Part shown: positions 15,765 to 24,805 of the stretch, piece after piece
Position numbering within the stretch: the stretch's first letter is position 1
How the letters are laid out: every line of letters starts with the position of its first letter
Origin: Acidimicrobiales bacterium
GTDB lineage: Bacteria; Actinomycetota; Acidimicrobiia; Acidimicrobiales; SZUA-35
NCBI GenBank assembly: GCA_041394265.1
Contig: JAWKIO010000005.1
Location: 4,092,001 to 4,156,000 of the forward strand
Length of the DNA stretch: 64,000 nt
Reading direction: 5' to 3'
Translations under genes and position numbers: made by a program
Notes under the pieces: generated by a model
The model's database searches: none
The model's input: the letters and a program-made list of their open reading frames with translations, nothing else
What the model was told of the DNA's origin: nothing

Positions 15765-17021
15765 GTGTCCAATTTCGTCGACGAGACCAACTTCTGCGCC
15801 CGTGCCGGTGACGGCGGCGCGGGCTGTGTCTCGATGCGGCGAGAGGCCCATGTGCCCAAGGGCGGTCCCGACGGCGGCGACGGTGGTGACGGCGGCAGCG
15901 TCTGGCTCGAGGCTGATCCGAACGTCGCATCGCTGCTGGCGTTCCGCGACCATCCCCACCGCATCGCCGAGAACGGCACCCACGGCCAGGGGAGTGGCAA
16001 GCACGGGAAGAACTCGTCCGATCTGATCGTGAAGGTCCCGATCGGCACGACGATCAAGTCCCACGCCACTGGCGAGGTGCTCGCTGACCTCTCGAACGCC
16101 GGCGACCGGTGGCAGGCCGCCGTCGGCGGCCAGGGCGGTCGGGGCAATGCCAGATTCCTGTCGAACAAGCAGCGGGCACCAATGTTCGCCGAGCAGGGCG
16201 AAAAGGGCGAGGAGATCTGGTATCGCCTCGAACTCCGTCTCTTCGCCGATGTGGCGCTCGTCGGCTATCCGAACGCGGGCAAGAGCACCCTCATCTCGGT
16301 CATCTCGGCCGCCAAGCCCAAGATCGCCGACTATCCCTTCACCACCCTCGAACCCAATCTCGGCGTGGTGCGCCTCGATGACCAGACGCAGTTCGTGGTC
16401 GCCGACATCCCTGGTCTCATCGAGGGGGCAAGCGAGGGCGTGGGGCTCGGCCACCAGTTCCTGCGCCATGTCGAGCGGGCCCGAGTTCTGATCTATCTGC
16501 TCGATCTCTCTGCGGTCGATGGTGACTCGCCGCAGCGCCAGCTCGAGGTGCTGCGCAACGAGCTCGGCGCCTACCAGCCCGATCTGCTCGATCGGCCTTC
16601 GATCGTGGTGGCGTCGAAGGACGACGTCCTGAGTGTCGAGGACTGGGGTGACGACCTGGTCGTCGACTACTCGATCTCGTCGGTCGCTCGTCGTGGGCTC
16701 GAGCCGATGCTGTGGAAGACCGCCGAACTCGTCGCCGCCAGCCGAGACGTGGTCGACGAGAACGAAGGGTTCGTGATCCACCGACCCGAGCCGATCGGCA
16801 TCGAGCTGGCCCGAGAAGACGACGGTTCATGGCGAGTGCTCGGACGTCCGGCCGCTCGTGCGGTCGCGCTCTCCGACCTCACCGATCTCGGTGCGCTCGA
16901 CTACATGCGTCATCGGCTCGAGAAGCTCGGCGTCAACAAGGCGCTACGCAACGCCGGTCTCAAAGACGGCGACATCGTGCACATCGGAGCGTTCTCGTTC
17001 GAATACGAAGAAGAGATGTGA
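15765..17021 (+). CDS. obgE: GTPase ObgE/CgtA
   Basis: Obg is an essential ribosome-associated GTPase involved in large-subunit assembly and stress responses. The 418-residue product has the Gly-rich Obg fold (residues 1-158, with GGPDGGDGGDGGSVWLEAD), the G domain with G1 GYPNAGKS (167-174) and G3 DIPGLIEG, and a C-terminal OCT domain (~340-418). The GTG start fits the family N-terminus. It overlaps proB by one base (TGATG). Confidence 0.97.
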   Translation: MSNFVDETNFCARAGDGGAGCVSMRREAHVPKGGPDGGDGGDGGSVWLEADPNVASLLAFRDHPHRIAENGTHGQGSGKHGKNSSDLIVKVPIGTTIKSHATGEVLADLSNAGDRWQAAVGGQGGRGNARFLSNKQRAPMFAEQGEKGEEIWYRLELRLFADVALVGYPNAGKSTLISVISAAKPKIADYPFTTLEPNLGVVRLDDQTQFVVADIPGLIEGASEGVGLGHQFLRHVERARVLIYLLDLSAVDGDSPQRQLEVLRNELGAYQPDLLDRPSIVVASKDDVLSVEDWGDDLVVDYSISSVARRGLEPMLWKTAELVAASRDVVDENEGFVIHRPEPIGIELAREDDGSWRVLGRPAARAVALSDLTDLGALDYMRHRLEKLGVNKALRNAGLKDGDIVHIGAFSFEYEEEM

Positions 17022-18118
17022 TGCCCATCGTCGTCGTCAAGCTCGGCTCCTCGTCGGTCGTGCGTCCGTCGGGCGACATCGACACCGACATGCTCACCAA
17101 GCTGGTCGGTGAGGTATCCGAGGTCCAGGCCTCGGGGCGCCAGGTGGTCGTGGTCACCAGTGGCGCGATCGCCGCCGGTCTCCCACAGCTCGGGTGGAGT
17201 GGTCCCCGGCCGTCCAACGATTCCATGCTGCGAGCCGCCGCGGCGGTCGGCCAGACTTCGCTCATGCGGGCGTACGAGTCGGCGTTTGCGACGGTGGGGC
17301 TGCTATGTGGTCAGGTGCTCTTGGCCCCGACCGACTTCATGTTCCGGCGCCGCTACCTCAAGAGCCGGGGCACGCTCCACGCCCTGCTCGAGGCGGGGGT
17401 CGTGCCCATCGTCAACGAGAACGACGCCATTGCCGACGACGAGATCCGGTTTGGCGACAACGACCGGCTCGGCGCCCTCGTCGCCCACCTGGTCGAGGCG
17501 TCGCGGCTGGTGCTGCTCACCGACACGGCGGGGCTCTTCACCGCCGATCCTCGGGTCGACGAGTCGGCCTCGCTGATCGAGGAGATCGTCGCCATCGACC
17601 ACGAGATGGAAGCCGCCGCCGGGGGAGCGGGATCGCTCCAGAGCACCGGGGGCATGGCGTCCAAGCTCGCAGCGGCAAAGATCGCCACCTGGTCAGGAGT
17701 CGAGACGGTGATCGCCTCGGCCCATCGGGATCGGGTGGTCATCGACGCCATCAACGGCACGGCCGGCGTGGGAACCGTCTTCCGTGCTCGTGACCGTCGC
17801 CTCGGTGCCCGCAAGCTGTGGATCGCCTTCGCTCTCCCGGCCAGCGGGCGGATCATCGTCGACGCCGGCGCCCGTCGGGCTCTCGAGGAGCGGCAGGGCT
17901 CGCTGCTCCCGGCCGGAATCATCAAGGTCGAGGGCACCTTCGACGTCGACGCAGCGGTCGAAGTCCTCGACGACCGGGGCGAGGTGTTCGCCAAGGGCCA
18001 GGTCAGCTGGGGGAGTGGTCAGGTCGAAGCCTTCAGCGGTCGCCGCACCGAGGAGCTCCCCGATCACTTCCCCGACGCCGTCATCCACCGCGACGACCTG
18101 GTCCTCCTCCCCAAGTAG
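17021..18118 (+). CDS. proB: Glutamate 5-kinase
   Basis: It phosphorylates L-glutamate to gamma-glutamyl phosphate, the first step of proline synthesis, in the cytosol. The 365-residue product has the amino acid kinase domain (VVVKLGSSSVV, VVTSGAIAAGLPQLGW, VPIVNENDAIADDE, GTGGMASKL-like SLQSTGGMASKLAAAK) and a C-terminal PUA domain (~275-365). The ATG at 17021 overlaps the obgE stop; the open frame upstream of it lies inside obgE. obgE-proB adjacency is common in bacteria. Confidence 0.96.
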   Translation: MPIVVVKLGSSSVVRPSGDIDTDMLTKLVGEVSEVQASGRQVVVVTSGAIAAGLPQLGWSGPRPSNDSMLRAAAAVGQTSLMRAYESAFATVGLLCGQVLLAPTDFMFRRRYLKSRGTLHALLEAGVVPIVNENDAIADDEIRFGDNDRLGALVAHLVEASRLVLLTDTAGLFTADPRVDESASLIEEIVAIDHEMEAAAGGAGSLQSTGGMASKLAAAKIATWSGVETVIASAHRDRVVIDAINGTAGVGTVFRARDRRLGARKLWIAFALPASGRIIVDAGARRALEERQGSLLPAGIIKVEGTFDVDAAVEVLDDRGEVFAKGQVSWGSGQVEAFSGRRTEELPDHFPDAVIHRDDLVLLPK

Positions 18119-18160
18119 CCCTGGTCGCCCAACGCTCGGCTGCCAAGCCCACCAAATGCG

Positions 18161-18263
18161 AACTCTCGGCTGCTGAGCCCGGAAGTGGGCTCCACAGCCG
18201 AGAGTTGCCAAGGAGTGGGTTGGTGAGCCGAGAGTTCAGGCCGGACTCTGGGCGAGTCCGGCC
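18161..18263. terminator. Two stacked hairpins between convergent proB and the pspA-like gene
   Basis: The 160-base gap holds a large dyad, AACTCTCGGCTG (18161-18172) with CAGCCGAGAGTT (18195-18206), that encloses a second GAGCCC/GGGCTC stem. A third arm-like copy (AGCCGAGAGTT) follows at 18226-18236. A separate 10-bp stem, GGCCGGACTC (18239-18248) with GAGTCCGGCC (18254-18263), has a 5-base loop. Together they could terminate transcription from both sides. Confidence 0.6.
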
Positions 18264-18278
18264 GACTGGGGCCAGGAA

Positions 18279-19070
18279 TCAGGCGGAGTCGCCGTCGGCC
18301 GTGGCGGTTTCGGTGGCCGGAGCGGCCGCCGGCTCGCTGGTGGCGGCGGTGTCGAGACCGAGCTGGGCCCGGATCTCGCTCAGGCGGGCGCTGGCTTCGA
18401 CGTTGATCGAGGCCTGCTCGACCTCGAGCATGCGCGCTTCGACCGACGACTCCGACAGCTCGGCCGCGCCCTTGGCCTTGGCGTAGCGGCTCTCGACCTT
18501 CTCACGCACCTCGTCGAAGGTGGGCACGTCTTCGCCGACGGTCTCCGACAGCGAGTCCATGGCCTTGTTGAGCTGCTCCTGCATCTTGGCCTGGTCGAGT
18601 TGCGACATGAGCTTCTGCCGCTCGGCCAGCTTCTTCTGCAGTGCCGTGGAGTTCTGGTTCACTGCGGCCTTGGCCTGATCGGCGGCCTGCGAGGCGGAGA
18701 GGTGCAGCGCCTTCAGGTCTTCGACCTCGCGCTCGAGCGAGATCATCCGGTTGGCGAACGACTCGGCGGCCGAGGTGTACTGCGTGACCTTCTCGGTGTC
18801 GCCCTTCTTCTGGGCGTCGTCGGCCATCATCACGGCCTGACGGGCGTTGTTGGCGACCTTCTCGTACTCCTCCATGGTGCGGTTGAGCCGGATCTCGGTC
18901 TGCTTCTGATTGGCGATCACATTGGCCGCCTGCTCCTTGAGCCGGCGATGCTGATCCTGGGCCTCGGTGATCGCCTGCTCGAGCTGGACCTTGGGGTCGG
19001 CCCGCTCGTTGAAGCTCCCCGTGAGCTTCGCAGTCGTGTACTTCCACCAGCGCTTCATGAGCTTGAACAT
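18279..19070 (-). CDS. PspA/IM30 family membrane-stress protein
   Basis: PspA-like ESCRT-III proteins coat and stabilise the inner membrane under stress. The 263-residue product opens MFKLMKRWWKYTTAKLTGSF, an amphipathic membrane-binding start, and is then almost all charged coiled coil (DPKVQLEQAITEAQDQHRRL, KKLAERQKLMSQLDQAK). A longer frame to 19130 exists, but the ATG at 19070 matches the family start. It is the last gene of a likely operon, 10 bases after murJ. The C-terminal 20 residues are Ala/Thr-rich. Confidence 0.9.
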   Translation of the reverse strand: MFKLMKRWWKYTTAKLTGSFNERADPKVQLEQAITEAQDQHRRLKEQAANVIANQKQTEIRLNRTMEEYEKVANNARQAVMMADDAQKKGDTEKVTQYTSAAESFANRMISLEREVEDLKALHLSASQAADQAKAAVNQNSTALQKKLAERQKLMSQLDQAKMQEQLNKAMDSLSETVGEDVPTFDEVREKVESRYAKAKGAAELSESSVEARMLEVEQASINVEASARLSEIRAQLGLDTAATSEPAAAPATETATADGDSA

Positions 19071-19080
19071 GGCGGTGATG

Positions 19081-20745
19081 CTAGTCGCTCCCCGTCGCGC
19101 CTCGCTGCGCACGAGCGTCGCCAGTGGCACGTGGTCGTAGGCCCTGGAAGCGCAAGAGCCCGATGTAGACGGCGATGGCGGCGATACCGATCACGATGCC
19201 CTGGATCGGGGCACCGATCGGGAGGATCACCTGAAGAAGCCAGAGCGAGACGGCGGTGCCCAGTGAGGCGGCGGCGACAGGAAACGCGAGCCCCGAGGAG
19301 ACGTGTCGACCCACGCGCTTCTCGAGCGCTCGCCGGAGAAGGAACCACTCGACGATCGAGGCGACGGCGGCTCCGAAGGCGATGCCGACGGCGCCGAGCC
19401 GGGCGATCGAGGTGTCGGCTCGCACTTCCTTCGGCAGGGGTGACCAGAGTCCGGCGGGGAGATCGGACCAGCCCGAGATGCTGCCACCACTGGCGATCAG
19501 CCGGTCGAACTGGAACATGACGACGATCGTCACCATGGTGAGAACCACCAGCCGCACGATGGCGATCTGTGCTGGTCGTCGGACGTCGCCCAGCGCGTAC
19601 AGGGCGTTCTGGGTGACTCGGGCGCTCATGGTGGCGGGGAGGGCGAGCGCGAACACGAACAGCACCATCGCCATGACGTCGACCCGGTCGTCGGAGATCG
19701 GCGACTTGCCCACCACCTCACTCAACCACTGGTACATCGTGGTGATGACCGGCCGGGCGGCTGCGGTGAAGACGGCGAGGACGAGACCTGCGGGAAGCAC
19801 GATCTTGCGCAGGCCGACCTCGAGCCGGAGCGCCACCGTGGCGGCCCGGTCGGACTGGCGTGACATCTCGGTGAGCTCGGCAGTGGCGATGGCGAACCCG
19901 AACAGCGAGATCGGCAGGAGGTAGAGCGGCATGATCAGCGCAAGCGAGGCAATGCTCGACGTCGCCAGAAAGCTCGCCAGCGTGAGATCGATGTAGCTCG
20001 AGAGCTGAACCACGCCTCGGGCGCCGAGCGCAGGCGCAAATCGCTTGAGCACGATGCCGACGCGGCCGCCGCGGTGGAGGTGGGGCGTGACACCGTGGGT
20101 GAGCACCCGGACCCGAGGGATCTGCACGCCGAGCTGCAGGACACTGCCGATACCGACGGCGATGGCGAGCAGCGTGGTGATCCGCTCGGGTGTCGGGTTG
20201 GTGCCGAACAACGTGGCTGCGAGCACCACACCGGTGAGCATGACGATCTGTGCGAGATTCCACAGTGCGGGCGCGACGTAGCTCAGGAAGTACTGGCGAT
20301 GGGCGTTGAGGATGCCGAGGCACCAGGCCGAGATGCCGAGCAAGCCGATGCCGGGGGCGGTGATACGCGTCAACCAGACGGCCTGGTCGTGGACCTCGGG
20401 CGTCAGGCCCGGTGCCGTGATGCTGATGACCGGCCCGGCGGCGAGCACCATGATGGCGACGATCAACATGATCGCTGCGGTGAGCAAGCCGAGCACGCCG
20501 CCGGCCACCCGCCGAGCCTCGACCTCGTTGCGCTCCTCGATGAGGCGGGCGTACACGGGCACGAACGACGCCGACAGTGAGCCCTCCCCGAGGAGGTTCT
20601 GGACGATGTTCGGCACCTTCATGGCGGTGCGGAAGGCGTCGGCCGCCGGTCCGGCGCCGAGCGTCGCGCCGATCAAGGCTTCGCGCACCAGGCCGAAGCT
20701 GCGGCTGATGCCGATGCCGGCTGCTGCTCGGTTCGCCCCGCTCAT
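19081..20745 (-). CDS. murJ: Lipid II flippase MurJ/MviN family
   Basis: MurJ is a MOP-superfamily flippase that moves lipid-linked peptidoglycan precursors across the membrane. The 554-residue protein has about 14 membrane helices. The family start is recognisable (GIGISRSFGLVREALIGATLGAG, with the conserved Arg-Glu), as is DAFRTAMKVPNIVQNLLGEGSLSASFVPVY, which carries the PN..(R)LL.EG..S..F.P signature. It follows the AAA ATPase gene by 20 bases and precedes the pspA-like gene by 10. Placement with PspA suggests envelope homeostasis. Confidence 0.93.
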   Translation of the reverse strand: MSGANRAAAGIGISRSFGLVREALIGATLGAGPAADAFRTAMKVPNIVQNLLGEGSLSASFVPVYARLIEERNEVEARRVAGGVLGLLTAAIMLIVAIMVLAAGPVISITAPGLTPEVHDQAVWLTRITAPGIGLLGISAWCLGILNAHRQYFLSYVAPALWNLAQIVMLTGVVLAATLFGTNPTPERITTLLAIAVGIGSVLQLGVQIPRVRVLTHGVTPHLHRGGRVGIVLKRFAPALGARGVVQLSSYIDLTLASFLATSSIASLALIMPLYLLPISLFGFAIATAELTEMSRQSDRAATVALRLEVGLRKIVLPAGLVLAVFTAAARPVITTMYQWLSEVVGKSPISDDRVDVMAMVLFVFALALPATMSARVTQNALYALGDVRRPAQIAIVRLVVLTMVTIVVMFQFDRLIASGGSISGWSDLPAGLWSPLPKEVRADTSIARLGAVGIAFGAAVASIVEWFLLRRALEKRVGRHVSSGLAFPVAAASLGTAVSLWLLQVILPIGAPIQGIVIGIAAIAVYIGLLRFQGLRPRATGDARAQRGATGSD

Positions 20746-20765
20746 TCGGACGGCTCCGCCGCCAC

Positions 20766-22178
20766 TCAGACGGCTCCGCCGACGGGAACGCCGGCGATGT
20801 CCTGCGCAGTGAGCTCGATGAGCTGCTCGTCGGTCGGCGCCTCGACCTCGACCAGTCGGGTGGCCTGGCGGGCGACGGCCCCCTCGAAGAGATTGCGGAC
20901 CAGGCGACCGTTGCCGAACCCCGGCCCTCGTTCATGGGCGGCGAACCAGGCGAGCGCCGCTTCGGTCGCACCATCGCCCAGCTCGTAGCGGCCCTTGCCA
21001 CAGATCAGCAGCAGGATCGCCAGCAGCTCGTCGTCGGAGTAGTCGGGGAACGTGACCGTCTTCGGGAAGCGGCTCGAGAAGCCGGGATTGGCAGCGACCA
21101 GCTCGGCCATCTCCTTCGGGTAGCCGGCGAGGATCACGACCATCGTGTCTCGCCGATCCTCGACGTTCTTGACGATGGCGTCGATCGCCTCACGCCCGAA
21201 GTCCTTCTCGCCGCCGCGCATGAGCGAATACGCCTCGTCGATCAGGAGCACGCCGCCGTCGGCATTCTCGAAGACTTCGGCCACCTTGGTGGCGGTCTGG
21301 CCGACGAAGCCGGCGACGAGCCCGCTGCGGTCGATCTCGGTGAGATGGCCGATCTCGACGAGATCGAGACTGCGGTAGATCCGGGCGAGCAGGCGAGCCA
21401 CGGTGGTCTTGCCGGTGCCGGGGTTGCCGCTGAACACCAGGTGTTTGTTGGAGTCGATGACGGGCAGTCCTCGATCGGCCCGCAGTTTCTGCACCCGGAG
21501 CAGTGCGGTGAGGAGGCGGACTTCTTCCTTTACGGCGTCGAGGCCGATGAGCGAGTCGAGTTCGGCCAGCACGTCTTCCAGCGGCTCGGCCGGCACGGGT
21601 TCGGGCTTGGCGGCCTCTTCGGTGGCGGCCTGCGCTGCAGTGGCAGCAGCCGGCCCCGGTCCGGCGACGGCGCCGGGCTGAGGCGGGCCGGGCTTGCCGG
21701 TCGGGAGTTCGGCGAGCAGCAGTCGCTGGAGCGCAACGACGGCGGCAAGTTCGGCCTCGGACGGCCACTTGTCGAGTGAGATCACCGTATGAGCGAGCGC
21801 CATGATCTCGTCGTAGTAGAGCCGGCCGTACGCCGTGCCCCGGATCCGGTCGACATCGCACAGGGTCTTGAACAGTGTGGAGGGCGTGGCGAGCCATTCC
21901 CGGCGCCCGTCGAAGATGGTGCTGCTGCGCAGCTGGGCGGGCATGGCGTTGCTCGGCAGCAGATCGTGCGGGGCAAAGGCCGCAACGAGCGCCCAGAGTT
22001 CGTCGTCGGTGTGGCGGCCGTCGGCGTCGATCAGGGCCGTGCTCAGGTGGTACGCCTCGACGACGGCGTCGTTGGCCAGGCGGCGGGGATCGACCGTGGT
22101 GCCGGCTGCGGCGTCGACGAGAGCGTCTCCAATGCGTCGAGCGAACTGTTCAACTGCTCGATGCAAGCCTCGGTCCAT
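20766..22178 (-). CDS. CbxX/CfxQ (SpoVK-type) AAA+ ATPase
   Basis: The 470-residue protein has an all-helical N-terminal region (1-160) of no family I recognise, an Ala/Pro linker (160-200) and an AAA+ module. Walker A is GNPGTGKT (251-258) and Walker B is VLLIDEAYSL (~310-319), with GLVAGFVGQTATKV between them, typical of the CbxX/SpoVK group. Members act as remodelling chaperones, for example on RuBisCO, but no RuBisCO gene is near. It heads the operon with murJ and the pspA-like gene and is divergent from a MoxR gene 93 bases away. Confidence 0.88.
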   Translation of the reverse strand: MDRGLHRAVEQFARRIGDALVDAAAGTTVDPRRLANDAVVEAYHLSTALIDADGRHTDDELWALVAAFAPHDLLPSNAMPAQLRSSTIFDGRREWLATPSTLFKTLCDVDRIRGTAYGRLYYDEIMALAHTVISLDKWPSEAELAAVVALQRLLLAELPTGKPGPPQPGAVAGPGPAAATAAQAATEEAAKPEPVPAEPLEDVLAELDSLIGLDAVKEEVRLLTALLRVQKLRADRGLPVIDSNKHLVFSGNPGTGKTTVARLLARIYRSLDLVEIGHLTEIDRSGLVAGFVGQTATKVAEVFENADGGVLLIDEAYSLMRGGEKDFGREAIDAIVKNVEDRRDTMVVILAGYPKEMAELVAANPGFSSRFPKTVTFPDYSDDELLAILLLICGKGRYELGDGATEAALAWFAAHERGPGFGNGRLVRNLFEGAVARQATRLVEVEAPTDEQLIELTAQDIAGVPVGGAV

Positions 22179-22258
22179 AGCGCCACGATGCTACTCAACA
22201 TCGCCGGTCGCGCAGATCTCTTCCCATCTCATCTTGACCGGGTAGTCAAGCCTGCTTG

Positions 22259-22264
22259 TAGGTT
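22259..22264 (+). promoter_or_regulatory. -10-like hexamer (TAGGTT) of the MoxR gene
   Basis: TAGGTT ends 7 bases before the ATG at 22272, so the transcript may be leaderless. A TTGACC at 22234-22239 lies 19 bases upstream, a slightly long but possible -35. The interval also holds the divergent promoter of the AAA ATPase operon. Confidence 0.45.
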
Positions 22265-22271
22265 GTGCCCC

Positions 22272-23165
22272 ATGACTCATCGATTCGACTCCGTCGATGC
22301 CGTCCGTGAAGGTCTTCGTACGGTGGATTATCTCGCCGACGACGCCATTGCCGGTATCGCTTTCCTCGCCGACCGACTCCAGAAGCCGATTCTGGTGGAA
22401 GGGCCGGCAGGTACCGGCAAGACCGAACTGGCGAAGTCGATCGCCCAGATGATCGGCGCCCGCCTCATCCGTCTCCAGTGCTACGAAGGGCTCGACGAGT
22501 CCAAGGCGCTGTACGAGTGGAACTACAAGAAGCAGCTCCTGCGTATTCAGGCCGAAGGCGACGAGGCCACCTGGGACGACATCCAGAACGACATCTTCTC
22601 GAACGACTTCCTCCTCGAGCGTCCGCTGCTCGAGGCGATCCGTTCCGAGGATCCGGTCGTGTTGCTGATCGACGAGGTCGACCGTGTCGAGGTCGAGACC
22701 GAAGCGCTCCTGCTCGAGCTGCTGTCCGACTACCAGGTGTCGATCCCCGAGCTCGGCACGCTCGAAGCCCGCCAGATCCCGCTGGTGTTCCTCACCTCGA
22801 ACAACACCCGTGAACTCTCCGAGGCCCTCAAGCGCCGCTGCCTCTTCCTCCACCTCGACTACCCGAGCATGGAGCGCGAGAAGGAGATCGTCCTCACCCG
22901 GGTGCCCGACATCACCGACAACCTGGCCGACCAGATCGCCCGCATCGTGCGCTCGATCCGTCAGCTCGAGCTGAAGAAGGCACCGTCGGTGTCGGAGACC
23001 ATCGACTGGGCCCGCACTCTGATCCTGCTCGGCATCGAGCAGATCACGGCGAAGGACGCCACCGAAACGGTCAGCATCCTGCTGAAGTACCGCTCCGACA
23101 TCGAAAAGGTCGTCAAGGAGTTCAGCCAGAACGAGAAGACCCACTTCGAGTCGACGGCCAGCTGA
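22272..23165 (+). CDS. MoxR-family AAA+ ATPase (CoxD-like)
   Basis: MoxR ATPases act as metal-insertion or maturation chaperones, usually with a VWA-domain partner. The 297-residue product has Walker A GPAGTGKT (44-51), Walker B VVLLIDEVDR (129-138) and the sensor LTSNNTRELSEALKRRCLF. Sequence and length resemble the CoxD group, which in carboxydotrophs matures CO dehydrogenase. No cox structural genes are in the window, so the client is unknown. An open frame upstream to 21789 is antisense to the AAA gene; ATG 22272 matches the family. The stop overlaps the VWA gene start. Confidence 0.92.
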   Translation: MTHRFDSVDAVREGLRTVDYLADDAIAGIAFLADRLQKPILVEGPAGTGKTELAKSIAQMIGARLIRLQCYEGLDESKALYEWNYKKQLLRIQAEGDEATWDDIQNDIFSNDFLLERPLLEAIRSEDPVVLLIDEVDRVEVETEALLLELLSDYQVSIPELGTLEARQIPLVFLTSNNTRELSEALKRRCLFLHLDYPSMEREKEIVLTRVPDITDNLADQIARIVRSIRQLELKKAPSVSETIDWARTLILLGIEQITAKDATETVSILLKYRSDIEKVVKEFSQNEKTHFESTAS

Positions 23166-24667
23166 TGACCCCTCCGACCGACACCTCCGTGAACGGCAAC
23201 GGCTCGAGCCCGGGCGACGCCGGCAGCGTCCCTCTGTTCGATCTCCTGGAGGGCTTCGTGCAAGACCTCCGCGCCGCCGGGCTGCCCGTGTCGCTGTCGG
23301 AGAACATCGACGCCGCCGCTGCGGTGCGCCACATTCCCATCGAGGACCGCAACGCGTTCAAGTACGCGTTGGCGGCCACGCTGGTGAAGAACAACTCGCA
23401 CTGGCGCACGTTCGAAACCCTGTTCGAGGTCTACTTCTCGTTGCGAGGCAAGGAGTACGCAGTCGGCGACGAGTCGAAGGACCCGTTCGCCGACATGGAC
23501 GTCGACCAGAACTTCGACGACCAGCCGCCGGGCGAAGGTGGCCAGGGCGGCGGCGACGGCATGACGCCCGAGGAAATGGCCGAGATGCTGTTCCAGGCGT
23601 TGCTGCGCGGCGACGACACGCTCATGCGGGCGATCGCCCGCCAGGCCGTCAAGCGTTACGCCGGCATGGAGCCGGGTCGCCCGGTCGGCGGCACGTACTA
23701 CCTCTACCGCACCCTCCGGAATCTCGATCTCGACGGGATGATGGAACGGCTGATGGAGCAGTCCAAGCAAGAGGCCGGTGGCGAGCTCACCCCGCTCGAG
23801 GAACGGCTCGAGAAGGACGAGTTCGACGACCGGATCGAGAAGCTGAAGAAGGAGATCGAAGCCGAGATCCGTCGCCGTTTGGTGGCCGATCGTGGGGCCG
23901 AGGCCATGGCCAAGACCCTGCGCAAGCCGCTGCCGGAAGATGTCGACTTCATGCACGCCAGCCGCGACGAGATGGCGGCGCTGCGCAAGGCGATCTATCC
24001 GCTCACCCGCAAGCTGGCGGTTCGCCTCGCTCGCAAGCGTCGCCACGGTCGCAAGGGTCCGCTCGACTTCCGCTCCACCGTGCGCCACTCGCTCAGCTAT
24101 GGCGGTGTGCCCGCCGAGCTCAAGTTCCGCTACCCCCGCCCGTCGAAGCCCGAGATCATGGTGATCGCCGACATCTCCGGTTCGGTGGCGGCCTTCGCCC
24201 GGTTCACGCTGCATCTCGTCTACGCCATTTCGAGCCAGTTCTCGAAGGTGCGGGCGTTCGTCTTCATCGATGGGCTCGACGAGGTCACTCGGTTCTTCGA
24301 GGGAGTCGACGACATCTCCGAGGCCGTGCATCGGGTCAACACCGAAGCCGACGTCATCTGGGTCGACGGCCACTCCGACTACGGCCATGCGTTCGAGGTC
24401 TTCTGGGAGAAGTACGGCAACGACGTCAACTCCAAGACCACGGTGTTGATCCTGGGCGACGCCCGGAACAACTATCACGCCTCGCAGGCCTGGATCATCA
24501 AGGAAATCGAGAAGAAGGCACGCAAGACCTTTTGGCTCAACCCCGAGCCGAAGGCCTACTGGGACACCGGTGACTCCATCGTCGGCGAATATGGGGCACA
24601 CTGCGAGGGTGTGTTCGAGGTCCGCAACCTGCGCCAGCTCGAGAAGTTCGTCGACAACCTCGTCTGA
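23165..24667 (+). CDS. VWA domain protein (CoxE-like partner of MoxR)
   Basis: The 500-residue protein has a helical N-terminal region, a charged coiled-coil middle (~195-250) and a C-terminal VWA/CoxE domain. The MIDAS motif is DISGS (336-340), with the expected downstream Thr and Asp regions (FVFIDGLDEVTRFFEG, WVDGHSDYGHAF). It overlaps the MoxR gene by one base, the canonical MoxR-VWA pairing. The pair probably remodels or loads metal into an unidentified enzyme. Confidence 0.9.
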   Translation: MTPPTDTSVNGNGSSPGDAGSVPLFDLLEGFVQDLRAAGLPVSLSENIDAAAAVRHIPIEDRNAFKYALAATLVKNNSHWRTFETLFEVYFSLRGKEYAVGDESKDPFADMDVDQNFDDQPPGEGGQGGGDGMTPEEMAEMLFQALLRGDDTLMRAIARQAVKRYAGMEPGRPVGGTYYLYRTLRNLDLDGMMERLMEQSKQEAGGELTPLEERLEKDEFDDRIEKLKKEIEAEIRRRLVADRGAEAMAKTLRKPLPEDVDFMHASRDEMAALRKAIYPLTRKLAVRLARKRRHGRKGPLDFRSTVRHSLSYGGVPAELKFRYPRPSKPEIMVIADISGSVAAFARFTLHLVYAISSQFSKVRAFVFIDGLDEVTRFFEGVDDISEAVHRVNTEADVIWVDGHSDYGHAFEVFWEKYGNDVNSKTTVLILGDARNNYHASQAWIIKEIEKKARKTFWLNPEPKAYWDTGDSIVGEYGAHCEGVFEVRNLRQLEKFVDNLV

Positions 24668-24713
24668 GGACCGGCGAGAACGGTCACGGCGGTCACGAGT
24701 GCATCCACGAACC

Positions 24714-24744
24714 GGTGACACAGCGAAGATCGAGATGTGTCACC
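24714..24744. promoter_or_regulatory. Inverted repeat upstream of the ECF sigma gene
   Basis: GGTGACAC (24714-24721) and GTGTCACC (24737-24744) are perfect 8-base arms separated by 15 bases. They lie 62 bases before the sigma gene start, preceded by two GGTCACG copies. This looks like an operator or a pair of facing half-sites; the binding protein is unknown. Confidence 0.35.
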
Positions 24745-24805
24745 TGTCGCCCTGTTGGCTGCTCCGAACCGGTCGGCTGCTCGTCGCACCGACGATCGTG
24801 AGCCG

